Notes under the pieces: generated by a model | Told to the model about the DNA's origin: nothing | What the model saw: the letters and a program-made list of their open reading frames with translations, nothing else | Databases searched by the model: none | Shown: positions 15,604 to 23,702 of the stretch, piece after piece | Layout: each line of letters opens with the position of its first letter | Position numbering within the stretch: position 1 is the first letter of the stretch | Made by a program: the position numbers and the translations under genes | NCBI GenBank assembly: GCA_017645765.1 | Contig: JAGCNV010000077.1 | Coordinates: 1 to 48,555 of the forward strand | From: a bacterium | GTDB taxonomy: Bacteria; UBP6; UBA1177 | Length of the DNA stretch: 48,555 nt | Direction of reading: 5' to 3'

Positions 15604-17936
15604 CAGTTAAGCATCAAAATGCGTTTGCCTTGCCCGCATTCGTTGGGTTTTGTTTGATTCTGCGAGAAGGATGCCGGGTCGATCTCTCCGATTTGGTCAA
15701 AGAAATCAACAACGGCGTCACGGAGCGAAACCGAGGTGTCAAGTCTCGTCGTGTTTGCTTCGAGCATGTAGAATCCGCTGCCGCCGCGGCCCATGTAGTC
15801 GTTCGTCGCCATCTTGAAAAGCAGGTTCGGAAGAAGAACCTCGTAGTTGTCGATGACGAGGGTGTTGCCAATCTTAAGGCACTTCGTCAGAGCGTAGGAA
15901 TTGTGCTTTTTCTGGAGTTCTTCGTTCGGGCTGCAGTCAAGTTCCACACCGATCCCTGCAACCTGGACCTGTGTCTTGCAGCCTCGTGTAGCCGATTTTC
16001 TTGCAACGAAGTCGAAAAGCGTTTTTAATTCGTTTCCGCTTAGATACATAGTTGTGATCGAGTTCTCGAACGGGAAAACCTCGTAAAGTTTTTCAAGAGT
16101 TATAACACCTGTCGGGATATCGGCTCTGATTCCCATCGAGTTCGTGACGCAGAGCTGCGCTTTTGCAAGTTCGTGGTTCATCATCGCATCGGTTACGATA
16201 TTTCCGAGAGGACTGTCCCCGTTTGCCGGATCGTTTCTCACGATTGTCGAAGTTGCGTATCCGACTTTTTTCTGGAGATACTGCGAATAGTCAAGACCTT
16301 GGATGTAAGGCTTCAGCATATTTGCGAAGTCGCCGTTTTCCTCGATTTTTTCAGTAATTGCGTGAGTCGTATATTTGTGCCATACGATCCGTTTGTTCTG
16401 AACTGCGATTTCGAGTTCGCCGACAGATTTGAGGTTTACGCCGCTGTGAATAACGATAACGTCTCTGCCGTCAGGTCCTTGCAGAACTTTCGGCGGATCG
16501 AGGATGACATGATGGTGACCGCCAAGAATAAGGTCAACTCCCTTGACGTTTTCTGCGATCTTGTAGTCGCCGTCAAGTCCCTGATGCGAAAGAACAACGA
16601 CGATATCGACCAGCGGACGCAGACTTTTGACGTAAGTTTGAGTCGTTTCTATCGGATCGAGGAAATTGAAACCTGTACTCCCGCCTACCTGATAACCTGA
16701 ATTTATCGAGCTGTCGTTTGCAACGCCTACGATACCGACAGTGAGACCGCCTGTCATCACGATGAGGTAAGGCGAGGAAATGTCCATGAGACCTTTGTGA
16801 CCGTCGGGATCGAAAAGGTAGTTCGAAGCGAGAAGCGGGAAACCGCCCGATTTTTTGTAAGCCGAAACGAGTCCGCCCGTTCCGTTATCAAATTCGTGGT
16901 TTCCGATAACCATCGCGTCAACGCCGAGTTTCTGCATCGAAAGCATTTCGACATCGCCTTTGTAGAGGTTAAATTCAGGTGCGCCCTGGAAAGTGTCACC
17001 GCTGTCGAGGAAGAGAACCGGAACATTGTCGCGCTGGTGTTTCGCTCTGATTTCGTCAATCAGAGTTTTGGCACGTGCGATACCGCCTGTATTGATGAGA
17101 CCCGGACGGTAGTCACTGTAGTCGCATTTTCCGTCGCGGTTGATGTCTTCACTCTCTTTTTCGGCTTTTATCATCGCCTGAGTGTAGGAACTGTCGTCCT
17201 TAAAATTCTTGCGGAGAATGAGCTCACCGTTCTCGTCGCGCCATGTTCTTTTCATCGAATCGTAAGGATAATCGCACTTTCTGTTGAAATTACGGTCATA
17301 CACAAGCGCACAGTCGTCGGTATCGCAGCGGTTGTCGAAGTTTATATCTTCCGATCTGTCGCATTCGCCGTTTTTGTTTGAGTCCCAGCAGGTTAGATAC
17401 TCGGTAGAATAAGGATTCCAGCAGTCGCCTGAGCTGCATCCTGGTATATCGTCAATATCTTCTTCCGGGTCGCAGATGTTGTTGTGGTTTTTATCCCAGC
17501 ATCTCTGACAGTCAAGAACATCACATCTGCCGTCTTCGTTGATGTCTTCGATGACCAGCCCTTTTTCGATCGAACCTTCGGCGTAGTAGCCTTTTTCAAT
17601 GAGCTTGTCTTTGGTGTAGTAGACATACTCCCCGCTTTCATAGACTTGATAAAGTCCGGTGGCTTCGTTGTATGTGCCGTTGCAGTAGGAGCCTCCGCCA
17701 CTGTAATCAAGATCCCAGCACGGCGGATTTTTCGACTGAAGTCCCATGTTCCTGTCAAACATATTGGGCTCCATCCAGAACGGAAGATACTTTCCGTGAG
17801 TATCGGTAGTGTGGATAAATACCAGTTTCTGCGGAAGACCTTCGTCTATCGGTGCACCGCCGAAGCTATTGTCAAAGCACGAAGTTAAGAAGAAGCACGA
17901 AAAAAAAAAGGGAACTAAAATTTTGAAAGATTTCAT
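15603..17936 (-). CDS. UshA-like 5'-nucleotidase/cyclic phosphodiesterase lipoprotein with EF-hand-like insert
   Basis: The 777-residue lipoprotein (lipobox FFLTSC, Cys20) has the metallophosphatase motifs HTTDTHGKYLP (42-52), FLDSGDTFQGAPEF, VIGNHEFDNG, VVLSHQG and LGGHHHV, then the C-terminal 5'-nucleotidase domain (TNSMGIRADIPTG, YEVFPFENSITT). Such enzymes remove phosphate from nucleotides outside the cytoplasmic membrane. Unusually, about 230 residues are inserted between the first motif and GGIARAKTLI (284). The insert carries six Asp/Asn/Cys repeats of the EF-hand or dockerin-like form, such as DINEDGRCD and WDKNHNNICD. It sits 15 nt after the OB-fold lipoprotein and overlaps the permease by one base. 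A broken copy of its 5' end is at 19602-19669. Confidence 0.9.
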   Translation of the reverse strand: MKSFKILVPFFFSCFFLTSCFDNSFGGAPIDEGLPQKLVFIHTTDTHGKYLPFWMEPNMFDRNMGLQSKNPPCWDLDYSGGGSYCNGTYNEATGLYQVYESGEYVYYTKDKLIEKGYYAEGSIEKGLVIEDINEDGRCDVLDCQRCWDKNHNNICDPEEDIDDIPGCSSGDCWNPYSTEYLTCWDSNKNGECDRSEDINFDNRCDTDDCALVYDRNFNRKCDYPYDSMKRTWRDENGELILRKNFKDDSSYTQAMIKAEKESEDINRDGKCDYSDYRPGLINTGGIARAKTLIDEIRAKHQRDNVPVLFLDSGDTFQGAPEFNLYKGDVEMLSMQKLGVDAMVIGNHEFDNGTGGLVSAYKKSGGFPLLASNYLFDPDGHKGLMDISSPYLIVMTGGLTVGIVGVANDSSINSGYQVGGSTGFNFLDPIETTQTYVKSLRPLVDIVVVLSHQGLDGDYKIAENVKGVDLILGGHHHVILDPPKVLQGPDGRDVIVIHSGVNLKSVGELEIAVQNKRIVWHKYTTHAITEKIEENGDFANMLKPYIQGLDYSQYLQKKVGYATSTIVRNDPANGDSPLGNIVTDAMMNHELAKAQLCVTNSMGIRADIPTGVITLEKLYEVFPFENSITTMYLSGNELKTLFDFVARKSATRGCKTQVQVAGIGVELDCSPNEELQKKHNSYALTKCLKIGNTLVIDNYEVLLPNLLFKMATNDYMGRGGSGFYMLEANTTRLDTSVSLRDAVVDFFDQIGEIDPASFSQNQTKPNECGQGKRILMLN

Positions 17937-17951
17937 AGAATCTCCGAAAAA

Positions 17952-19505
17952 TTATTTCTTTACGATATCGTTTGCGTTAACGATGATGATGCCTGCAACA
18001 TCGTGTGTTATGTCATAAACGCCGCTGACAGTGCATTTGTCGCCTTCTGCGAGGGTGTACTGGACAGAATTTTTGTTTTTCATGGGTTTGATTATCAAAC
18101 CGTTTGTGAAAGTAACGTTGTTGTAATCATCAACAGATGCAACAGTGAGTTCATCGGTAATTTTGATGAAAGTTCCTTTGTCTGCGTCTTTGAGATCAGC
18201 TGCTTTCTTTTCTACAGCCGCAGGAACTGTTGCCGTTCCGGTTTTTGTGATCGAGCCGGCAGTTTTTGCGTTTTTGATTTCCCACTGTCCTTTGAAAGAA
18301 TCGATCTGACCTTCAATCGTTACTTCGTCGCCTTTTGCCGGAGCTGTTTCGGCTGTAACATTGTAAATGTAAATTCCGCTGTAGTCGCCGGTTGTTCCGT
18401 CGGAAACATAGAAAGAATATCCTGTTCCGCCGTCATCGAAATTCTGAGGAATAGCAGGGCTGATAACGATTGCTTTTTCGATGTTTACGATTTCTCCCGC
18501 TTCTTTTTTACTGCTCTGAATGTCCTTGATAGTGGTGCCTGTAGGTTCGATTATTTTTTCCTTAACGTCGTTTTTATCTCTAGGAGCAAGTCTGAAAGCG
18601 TTTTTATAATACATTAAGATGCCTTGGATTAAATCGAATTGTGTTCCTTTGTTACGATTGTCGTGGAAGTAAAACCAGGGAGAAATTGCAAGGATATTGT
18701 CAACTTCGAAATTGCCGTCGCCTAAATATTTGTTGGTAATTGTGACATCGGTTACTTTTACGAGAACACTTTCGTAAGATTCAGCATCTGTACCGTGGTT
18801 TGCAGTCGGACTATAAACATCATAGCCGTCTTCGTCCTGTCCTGTTTTTTCGAAAGGAGTAGCAATTTTTGCCAGTTCTTTGATTTCAGCCGGAGCCGGA
18901 ACGTCAGCTCTTCCGAGTTTGTTGATTTCAGCTGCTTCGATCTGTGAACTTTCGTAGTATTCCTTGTAAGTTCCTTTTACTTCAAGTTTGTCTCCGATTA
19001 CATAATCGTCAAGAGGTGCCGTATCTTTGATGAAAACATAGATTCCGGTGTAGGGTTTAGCCTGCGGAATAATGTCAGAAACATAAAGACCTTTGATAGC
19101 TACATCTTTGTATGTGTCGTCAGCCTGTTTTTCCGACTTGATATCAACTGCGGTAACAACGCATTCGGTCGTGACTTCGGTTCCTTCAGGTGTTTCGCCT
19201 CTCTGGATCTTGCAGATTACGCTGTCGCAGTCGGTGTCTGTATCGGTGTCCGTATCGGTATCAGTGTCGCCAGTGTCTGGTTGAGTGTCACCTGTGTCGC
19301 CAGTGTCAGGCTGAGTGTCGCCAGTGTCAGGCTGAGTGTCGCCAGTGTCTGGTTGAGTGTCACCTGTGTCAGGCTGAGTGTCGCCAGTGTCAGGCTGGGT
19401 GTCGCACTCTTCTTCATCGGGATTGCACTTATGCGTTGTTGAACCGCATGCGATCGTAAACAGGCATAAAGCCAAAACGATCAATGAAACCAGGAATTTT
19501 TTCAT
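17952..19505 (-). CDS. lipoprotein with two YhcR/ExeM-type OB-fold-like domains
   Basis: The 517-residue product has a lipobox (FTIAC, Cys20), then a repetitive acidic tether of about seven DTQPDTGD units and a DTDTDT run. Domain 1 (about 100-320) shows the OB-fold pattern of YhcR/ExeM/NucH proteins: GTEVTTECVVTAV, KGLYVSD, GDKLEVKGTYKEYYESSQIE, YESVLVKVTDV, GILMYYKNAFRLAPRDKNDV. Domain 2 (about 330-517) repeats it: TTIKDIQSSKKEAGEIVNIE, FYVSDGTTGDYSGIYIYN, GDEVTIEGQIDSFKGQWEI. In known proteins this domain accompanies secreted nucleases and UshA-like enzymes; here it is separate but directly upstream of an UshA-like gene. ATG 19505 follows GGAGAG. The 5' region contains TATAAT followed by CGCGCG. 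Confidence 0.82.
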   Translation of the reverse strand: MKKFLVSLIVLALCLFTIACGSTTHKCNPDEEECDTQPDTGDTQPDTGDTQPDTGDTQPDTGDTQPDTGDTGDTQPDTGDTDTDTDTDTDTDCDSVICKIQRGETPEGTEVTTECVVTAVDIKSEKQADDTYKDVAIKGLYVSDIIPQAKPYTGIYVFIKDTAPLDDYVIGDKLEVKGTYKEYYESSQIEAAEINKLGRADVPAPAEIKELAKIATPFEKTGQDEDGYDVYSPTANHGTDAESYESVLVKVTDVTITNKYLGDGNFEVDNILAISPWFYFHDNRNKGTQFDLIQGILMYYKNAFRLAPRDKNDVKEKIIEPTGTTIKDIQSSKKEAGEIVNIEKAIVISPAIPQNFDDGGTGYSFYVSDGTTGDYSGIYIYNVTAETAPAKGDEVTIEGQIDSFKGQWEIKNAKTAGSITKTGTATVPAAVEKKAADLKDADKGTFIKITDELTVASVDDYNNVTFTNGLIIKPMKNKNSVQYTLAEGDKCTVSGVYDITHDVAGIIIVNANDIVKK

Positions 19506-19601
19506 CTTTCTCTCCGTAAAAAATTATTAAAAGTTCAAAGACTCAAACAGCGAACGCGCGATTATACACAAAATAAAAATTTTTTAAAGAAAAATTTAGT
19601 A

Positions 19602-19669
19602 GCGGTTGTCAAAGCATGAAGTCAGAAGGAAACACGAAAAAATGAAACTAAGATTTTGAAAGATTTCAT
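19602..19669 (-). pseudogene. 5' remnant of a second UshA-like gene
   Basis: Reading the minus strand from ATG 19669 gives MKSFKILVSFF, then a one-base frameshift, then SCFLLTSCFDNR. The intact gene at 17936 begins MKSFKILVPFFFSCFFLTSCFDNS. The similarity also covers the bases just upstream of the start and stops near 19602, where the duplicated leader of the next OB-fold lipoprotein gene begins. This is the scar of a tandem duplication, lacking all catalytic parts. Confidence 0.8.
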
Positions 19670-19729
19670 AAAATCTTCGGTAATTTTTTAACTTTTACTT
19701 AATAAATTCTCTTGTCAATGTCGTTTGTG

Positions 19730-20968
19730 TCAATAATATAGAAGTCCGCTGTAATCGCCTTTGTTTCCGTCTGAAACATAGAAAGTATATCCTGTGGTAC
19801 CGTCATCGAAATTCTTTGAAAGAACCGGGCTGATAATTACTGCATTTTCAATTCTTACAAGGTCTTTCTTTTCTTTTTCTCCGCCCTGGATCTCTTTGAT
19901 AGTTGCGGGTGAAGGCTCTACGATATCGTCATCGGTTACACTATCGTCATCGGTAGCATTATCGTCATCGGTTACATCATCGTTGTCGGTTACATCATCG
20001 TCATCATCGGTTACATCATCGTCGTCGGTTATAGGCGGCTGCTCTCTTTCAACAAAGTCTTCCAGCGCTCTCGGAGCAAGTTTGAACGCATTGTGATCAT
20101 AAATCAGGATTCCCTCGATCGATTCGAATTCTCTGCCCTCTGTTCTCAGGTCTTTCGGATAGTAGTAAAGGGATTTGTCGATTGCGAGGTCACCGGTGAC
20201 TTCGAATGCACCGTGTCCGAGGTTGCTGTTCGTGATCTCGACATTTGTGACTTTTACAAGAACGCTTTCATATGCTTCAGTATCTGCACCGTGGTTTGCA
20301 GTCGGATTCCATTCACTCTCTTCTTCTACGAATACGAAAGGAGTTGCGATTGTTGATGTGTCTGTAATTTCAGCCGGTTCGGGAAGATCAGCCTTTCCGA
20401 GTTTTTTGATCTCGATCATTTCGATCTGCGAGCTTTCGTAGTATTCGGTATATTTTCCGCTTACTTCAAGTTTATCGCCGATAGCATAATCGTCAACAGG
20501 CGCGGTCGCCTTAATGAAAACGTAAATTCCGGTGTAGGGTTTTGCTTCAGGAATAATGTCCGAAACATAAATTCCCTTAATTGCAGCGCGGTTGTGGTTC
20601 TCATCTTCAGTATAGAAAATACCGGTAACAACACATTCACTTACCTTAACTTCGGTTCCTTCAGCGATCAAACCGGTCTGGATTTTGCAGATCACGCTGT
20701 TTTTGTCGCAGTCGCACTTGCCTTCACCGTCGCAGCACTCTACTTCAGGATCGCAGTCCGGTTGAATACAATCATCGCCTTCGCAGGGACAGTCATAGTC
20801 TTCACACGGGCAGTCATAGCCTTCACACGGACAGTCATAGCCTTCACACGGGCAGTTTACACCCTTTCCGTCACAGCATTCTTTTTCAGGATCACAGGGC
20901 TTATTACAGCCTGTTGCCGCAAACAGGCACAAAACCAAAACGATCAATAAAATCAGGATTTTTTTCAT
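19730..20968 (-). CDS. truncated paralogue of the OB-fold lipoprotein, with CPCEGYD and poly-Asp repeats
   Basis: The 412-residue product starts at ATG 20968 (GGAGAG upstream; the GTG-type start 18 bases earlier is weaker). Signal peptide and lipobox (ATGC) are followed by Cys-rich repeats (four units of CPCEGYD type) and one full OB-fold-like domain very similar to domain 1 of the neighbour (IKGIYVSDIIPEAKPYTGIY, ESVLVKVTNVEIT). An Asp-rich DDDDVTD linker comes next. Domain 2 stops abruptly at GDYSGLLYY, where the neighbour continues for about 130 residues. Just after, the +1 frame encodes FYIIDTNDIDKR, matching the neighbour's C-terminal IIIVNANDIVKK. An internal deletion therefore joined the two ends out of frame. 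It may still make a one-domain lipoprotein. Confidence 0.78.
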   Translation of the reverse strand: MKKILILLIVLVLCLFAATGCNKPCDPEKECCDGKGVNCPCEGYDCPCEGYDCPCEDYDCPCEGDDCIQPDCDPEVECCDGEGKCDCDKNSVICKIQTGLIAEGTEVKVSECVVTGIFYTEDENHNRAAIKGIYVSDIIPEAKPYTGIYVFIKATAPVDDYAIGDKLEVSGKYTEYYESSQIEMIEIKKLGKADLPEPAEITDTSTIATPFVFVEEESEWNPTANHGADTEAYESVLVKVTNVEITNSNLGHGAFEVTGDLAIDKSLYYYPKDLRTEGREFESIEGILIYDHNAFKLAPRALEDFVEREQPPITDDDDVTDDDDDVTDNDDVTDDDNATDDDSVTDDDIVEPSPATIKEIQGGEKEKKDLVRIENAVIISPVLSKNFDDGTTGYTFYVSDGNKGDYSGLLYY

Positions 20969-21062
20969 CTTTCTCTCCACAAACAATTATTAAAAGTTCA
21001 AAGACTCAAACAGCAAGCGCGTGATTATATACGAAATAAAGATTTTTCTAAGAAAAATTTAT

Positions 21063-21091
21063 CTGTAGAGACATGACCTGAGACGTCTCAG
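21063..21091. repeat. degenerate GTAGAGAC element with CTGAGACGTCTCAG palindrome
   Basis: TGTAGAGAC (starting near 21064) leads into a perfect 14-bp palindrome with a GACGTC core at 21078-21091. The start resembles the element at 14224-14251. It lies between the VWA lipoprotein stop (21135) and the duplicated leader of the truncated OB-fold lipoprotein. Confidence 0.45.
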
Positions 21092-21134
21092 AAAACAGTA
21101 TATTTTTCTGTGAAATTTAATGGGAGAAATGACG

Positions 21135-23693
21135 TTATCTGCAGTCTGTTGAATAAGTTACATTTGTAGCTGTGCCGTGGAGACCGTTAAACGACGAATC
21201 GTCCGCATTGCCGCTGAAATCCCAGAAAGCGATCGTATCATCGTCTGCACTGAGCACACTAGGAGTGAAGTCTGCCGTATATTTTGCTGTATTTGAAATC
21301 TTGATGGAATCAATAAGTCCTTTGAAATACCTTTCAGCATTAACGGGATTTGCACCGATGGTAAGGAGCTCGTCATTAGTTACAACAGTCGGAGTGTTTT
21401 CAAACTCATTAGATCCTACCAGTGTTCCGTTTACAAAAAGAAGCAGTTTATAAGAAATCTGTTCAAAAATAGCGCCGCTCGTCTCTTCATTCTTAACCAT
21501 AGCTACATGAGTCCAGTCATCAGAGAATGTCACCGTTTGATCCACTCGATTGTTGTCTGTTTTCGTGCTATTCCATTCTCTGTAAGAATACTTCACATAC
21601 GAAGTCATACCGTAGCCATCGCCTGATTGCTGCTTGTAATATCCGCTAAGAACATAAGCCGGATCCGATGTTATTCCTTTGCGGACTATCGGATGTATGA
21701 CATATGTCGGAATGTCATCTTCACCCTGTTTGATCCAAGCTTCTATGGTCCATGTTTCAGAACCGAGATTCAGCAGATCGTTGTGTTCAACTTCGATTTT
21801 GGATTTCTCTCCGTCAAAAACTGCCGAACAGTAAGGTTTTTCACACGCAGAGCCGTTCCACTCATAATCATCCGATGCGCATTTATAGTAGCAATACTGA
21901 TTGCTGCCATTCTCACTGTAGCTTGATGTAGTCGAAGGACTCCACACAGAGCCGTTCCAAGTCTGCGTTATGCTTGAAACGGTGTTCCAGACGGTGTTTG
22001 CAGGTTTAGACGAGCAGTTTTGTGTTCTTGTGCATTTGCCTGTAGAGCTGTTCCAATTTCCGCCGACTGCTGCACATTCTTCTGCAGCGCTGTCAGGTTT
22101 TATGCACTTTGTTCCGTTCCAGTTGTAATCACCGCTGCAACCGCAGACATAACTTGTTCCGCTTACGGTGCAACTGCCAGTTGAATTCGGATCGTTATTG
22201 CACGGATTTGGGTTGCAAGGTGTTGCAGGTTTGACGCACTGAGAGCCGTTCCAGTCAAAGCCTGAGTTGCAGCCGCAGACATAGTTCGAACCGTTCACTG
22301 TGCAGATGTGTGTCGAATTGGCTATAGCTGCACACGGATTGTCATCGCAAGGGCTCGATTCCGTTACGCCGCTTCCGCCGTTCACCAGTATTTCAACAAA
22401 ATTCCTTGCTTCATTCTGCATTTTTGCAAAATCGCTGCCGAGTGATGTCGTCGAGTCAAGAACAAGCATGATCAGTGCGCTGCTCTTGTCTTCGTCTATG
22501 ATCGGAGGAAGTTCCGCCATGTTCATTTCTGTCTCGCCGTCCCATGCTCCGCTGCTTGTCTGCTTCCACAAACGGCTTTTGCTTATAATTTCACTCTGCG
22601 AAACCGGATCTCCGTTCGAGTATTTCAGATCGTTGAACTGGAAGTAAAGTTCATTGTGCGGGCCGGTTGCCGAAGACGAAATCGTCGAAGATCCCGGGAT
22701 AAATCCTTCATATTTTATATTCTCCAGCGTTCTTGAGCTGCCTGAGCGCTTATAGGTCGCCTCGATGTAGAGATTTGAACTTGTTGCTGCCGTTACATTG
22801 TCAAATGTGTAGCGGATGACCTGTCCGGGGTCGTAGCCGCCGGGAATGTAAACGCCGACATTGATCGTGGTCGAAACAGAGTAAAGGCTTGCGGCGATCT
22901 CTGCAAAAAGCTGACCGACCTCGCTCATATCGGTAACCTGGAATACGAATTTTTCATCTCCGTTTTCCTCGGTTGCCAGCATTTCCAGCGTGTTTTTAAA
23001 TTTGGCTTCATCGGTGACGTCCTCACCTTTCAGACCGATCGAGTAGGCTGTGACCGGCTGTCCGTGAATTCCGTCTTCGTCCATGATCATGCTGTGAATG
23101 GCATCGAGATAGTCGGCATGACTGTCGTAGGGGCCGGGATTGAAATCGTCAGACGAAAGCGACTGATTGTCAAGACCGTCGGTAAATGTGACAAGTGCCA
23201 CTTTCTTCAGCTGAAGATCAGGGGAAATTGTGAAGCTCTCCATCATCTCAAGCGCGCTGTAGTCAGCCCAGTAAAGTGCCGTGTAGTTCTTCTGCTGAAG
23301 GCTGCTGATAAAGTTTTTGAATTCATTCTTGTTCGCATCGGTCAGACGCTTGATCGGCTTTTGACCTGAATCCTCAAACGAAATGGTCAAATCATCGTTG
23401 AAACCGATTATTCCGAGATAGATGCCTTCTTCCATCTGCTCTGTCGGATCGGTCGGGTTCGTCGGATCGGTTGTCGGATCATCAGTCGGATCATCAGAAT
23501 CAGAATCGTCAGAAGGTTCCGTGTCATCGCCGCTTGGCTCCGTGTCGGACTGGGAATCGGTATCAATCGCATCTTCATCGGTAACAGTGTCACCAGTGTC
23601 AGGTTTGCCTGTGATTTTTGTTGTTCCTTCTCCGCAGGAAATCATCAAAAACATCGCTGTGAAAATAGCGCAAACCGCAAAGATTTTTTTCAT
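21135..23693 (-). CDS. large lipoprotein: VWA-like domain, EGF-like modules and LamG-like C-terminus
   Basis: The 852-residue product has a lipobox (LMISC, Cys20) and an acidic Asp/Thr/Pro/Ser tether to about residue 85. Residues 90-290 look like a von Willebrand A-type fold (IYLGIIGFNDDLTISF, KVALVTFTDGLDNQS, VTAYSIGLKGEDVTD), and LIMLVLDSTTSLGSDF near 415 is a MIDAS-like DSTTS strand. Two EGF-like modules follow (PCDDNPCAAIANSTHICTV, PCNPNPCNNDPNSTGSC), then a Cys-rich region. The C-terminal 200 residues resemble a LamG/concanavalin-like jelly roll (ETWTIEAWIKQGED, FSDDWTHVAMVKNE, FKGLIDSIKISNTAKY). This is the layout of a surface adhesin or carbohydrate-binding protein. ATG 23693 follows a stop-to-start gap from hisS on the opposite side; it is transcribed downstream of hisS with 9 nt between. 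Confidence 0.83.
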   Translation of the reverse strand: MKKIFAVCAIFTAMFLMISCGEGTTKITGKPDTGDTVTDEDAIDTDSQSDTEPSGDDTEPSDDSDSDDPTDDPTTDPTNPTDPTEQMEEGIYLGIIGFNDDLTISFEDSGQKPIKRLTDANKNEFKNFISSLQQKNYTALYWADYSALEMMESFTISPDLQLKKVALVTFTDGLDNQSLSSDDFNPGPYDSHADYLDAIHSMIMDEDGIHGQPVTAYSIGLKGEDVTDEAKFKNTLEMLATEENGDEKFVFQVTDMSEVGQLFAEIAASLYSVSTTINVGVYIPGGYDPGQVIRYTFDNVTAATSSNLYIEATYKRSGSSRTLENIKYEGFIPGSSTISSSATGPHNELYFQFNDLKYSNGDPVSQSEIISKSRLWKQTSSGAWDGETEMNMAELPPIIDEDKSSALIMLVLDSTTSLGSDFAKMQNEARNFVEILVNGGSGVTESSPCDDNPCAAIANSTHICTVNGSNYVCGCNSGFDWNGSQCVKPATPCNPNPCNNDPNSTGSCTVSGTSYVCGCSGDYNWNGTKCIKPDSAAEECAAVGGNWNSSTGKCTRTQNCSSKPANTVWNTVSSITQTWNGSVWSPSTTSSYSENGSNQYCYYKCASDDYEWNGSACEKPYCSAVFDGEKSKIEVEHNDLLNLGSETWTIEAWIKQGEDDIPTYVIHPIVRKGITSDPAYVLSGYYKQQSGDGYGMTSYVKYSYREWNSTKTDNNRVDQTVTFSDDWTHVAMVKNEETSGAIFEQISYKLLLFVNGTLVGSNEFENTPTVVTNDELLTIGANPVNAERYFKGLIDSIKISNTAKYTADFTPSVLSADDDTIAFWDFSGNADDSSFNGLHGTATNVTYSTDCR

Positions 23694-23702
23694 TTGATTC
23701 TC

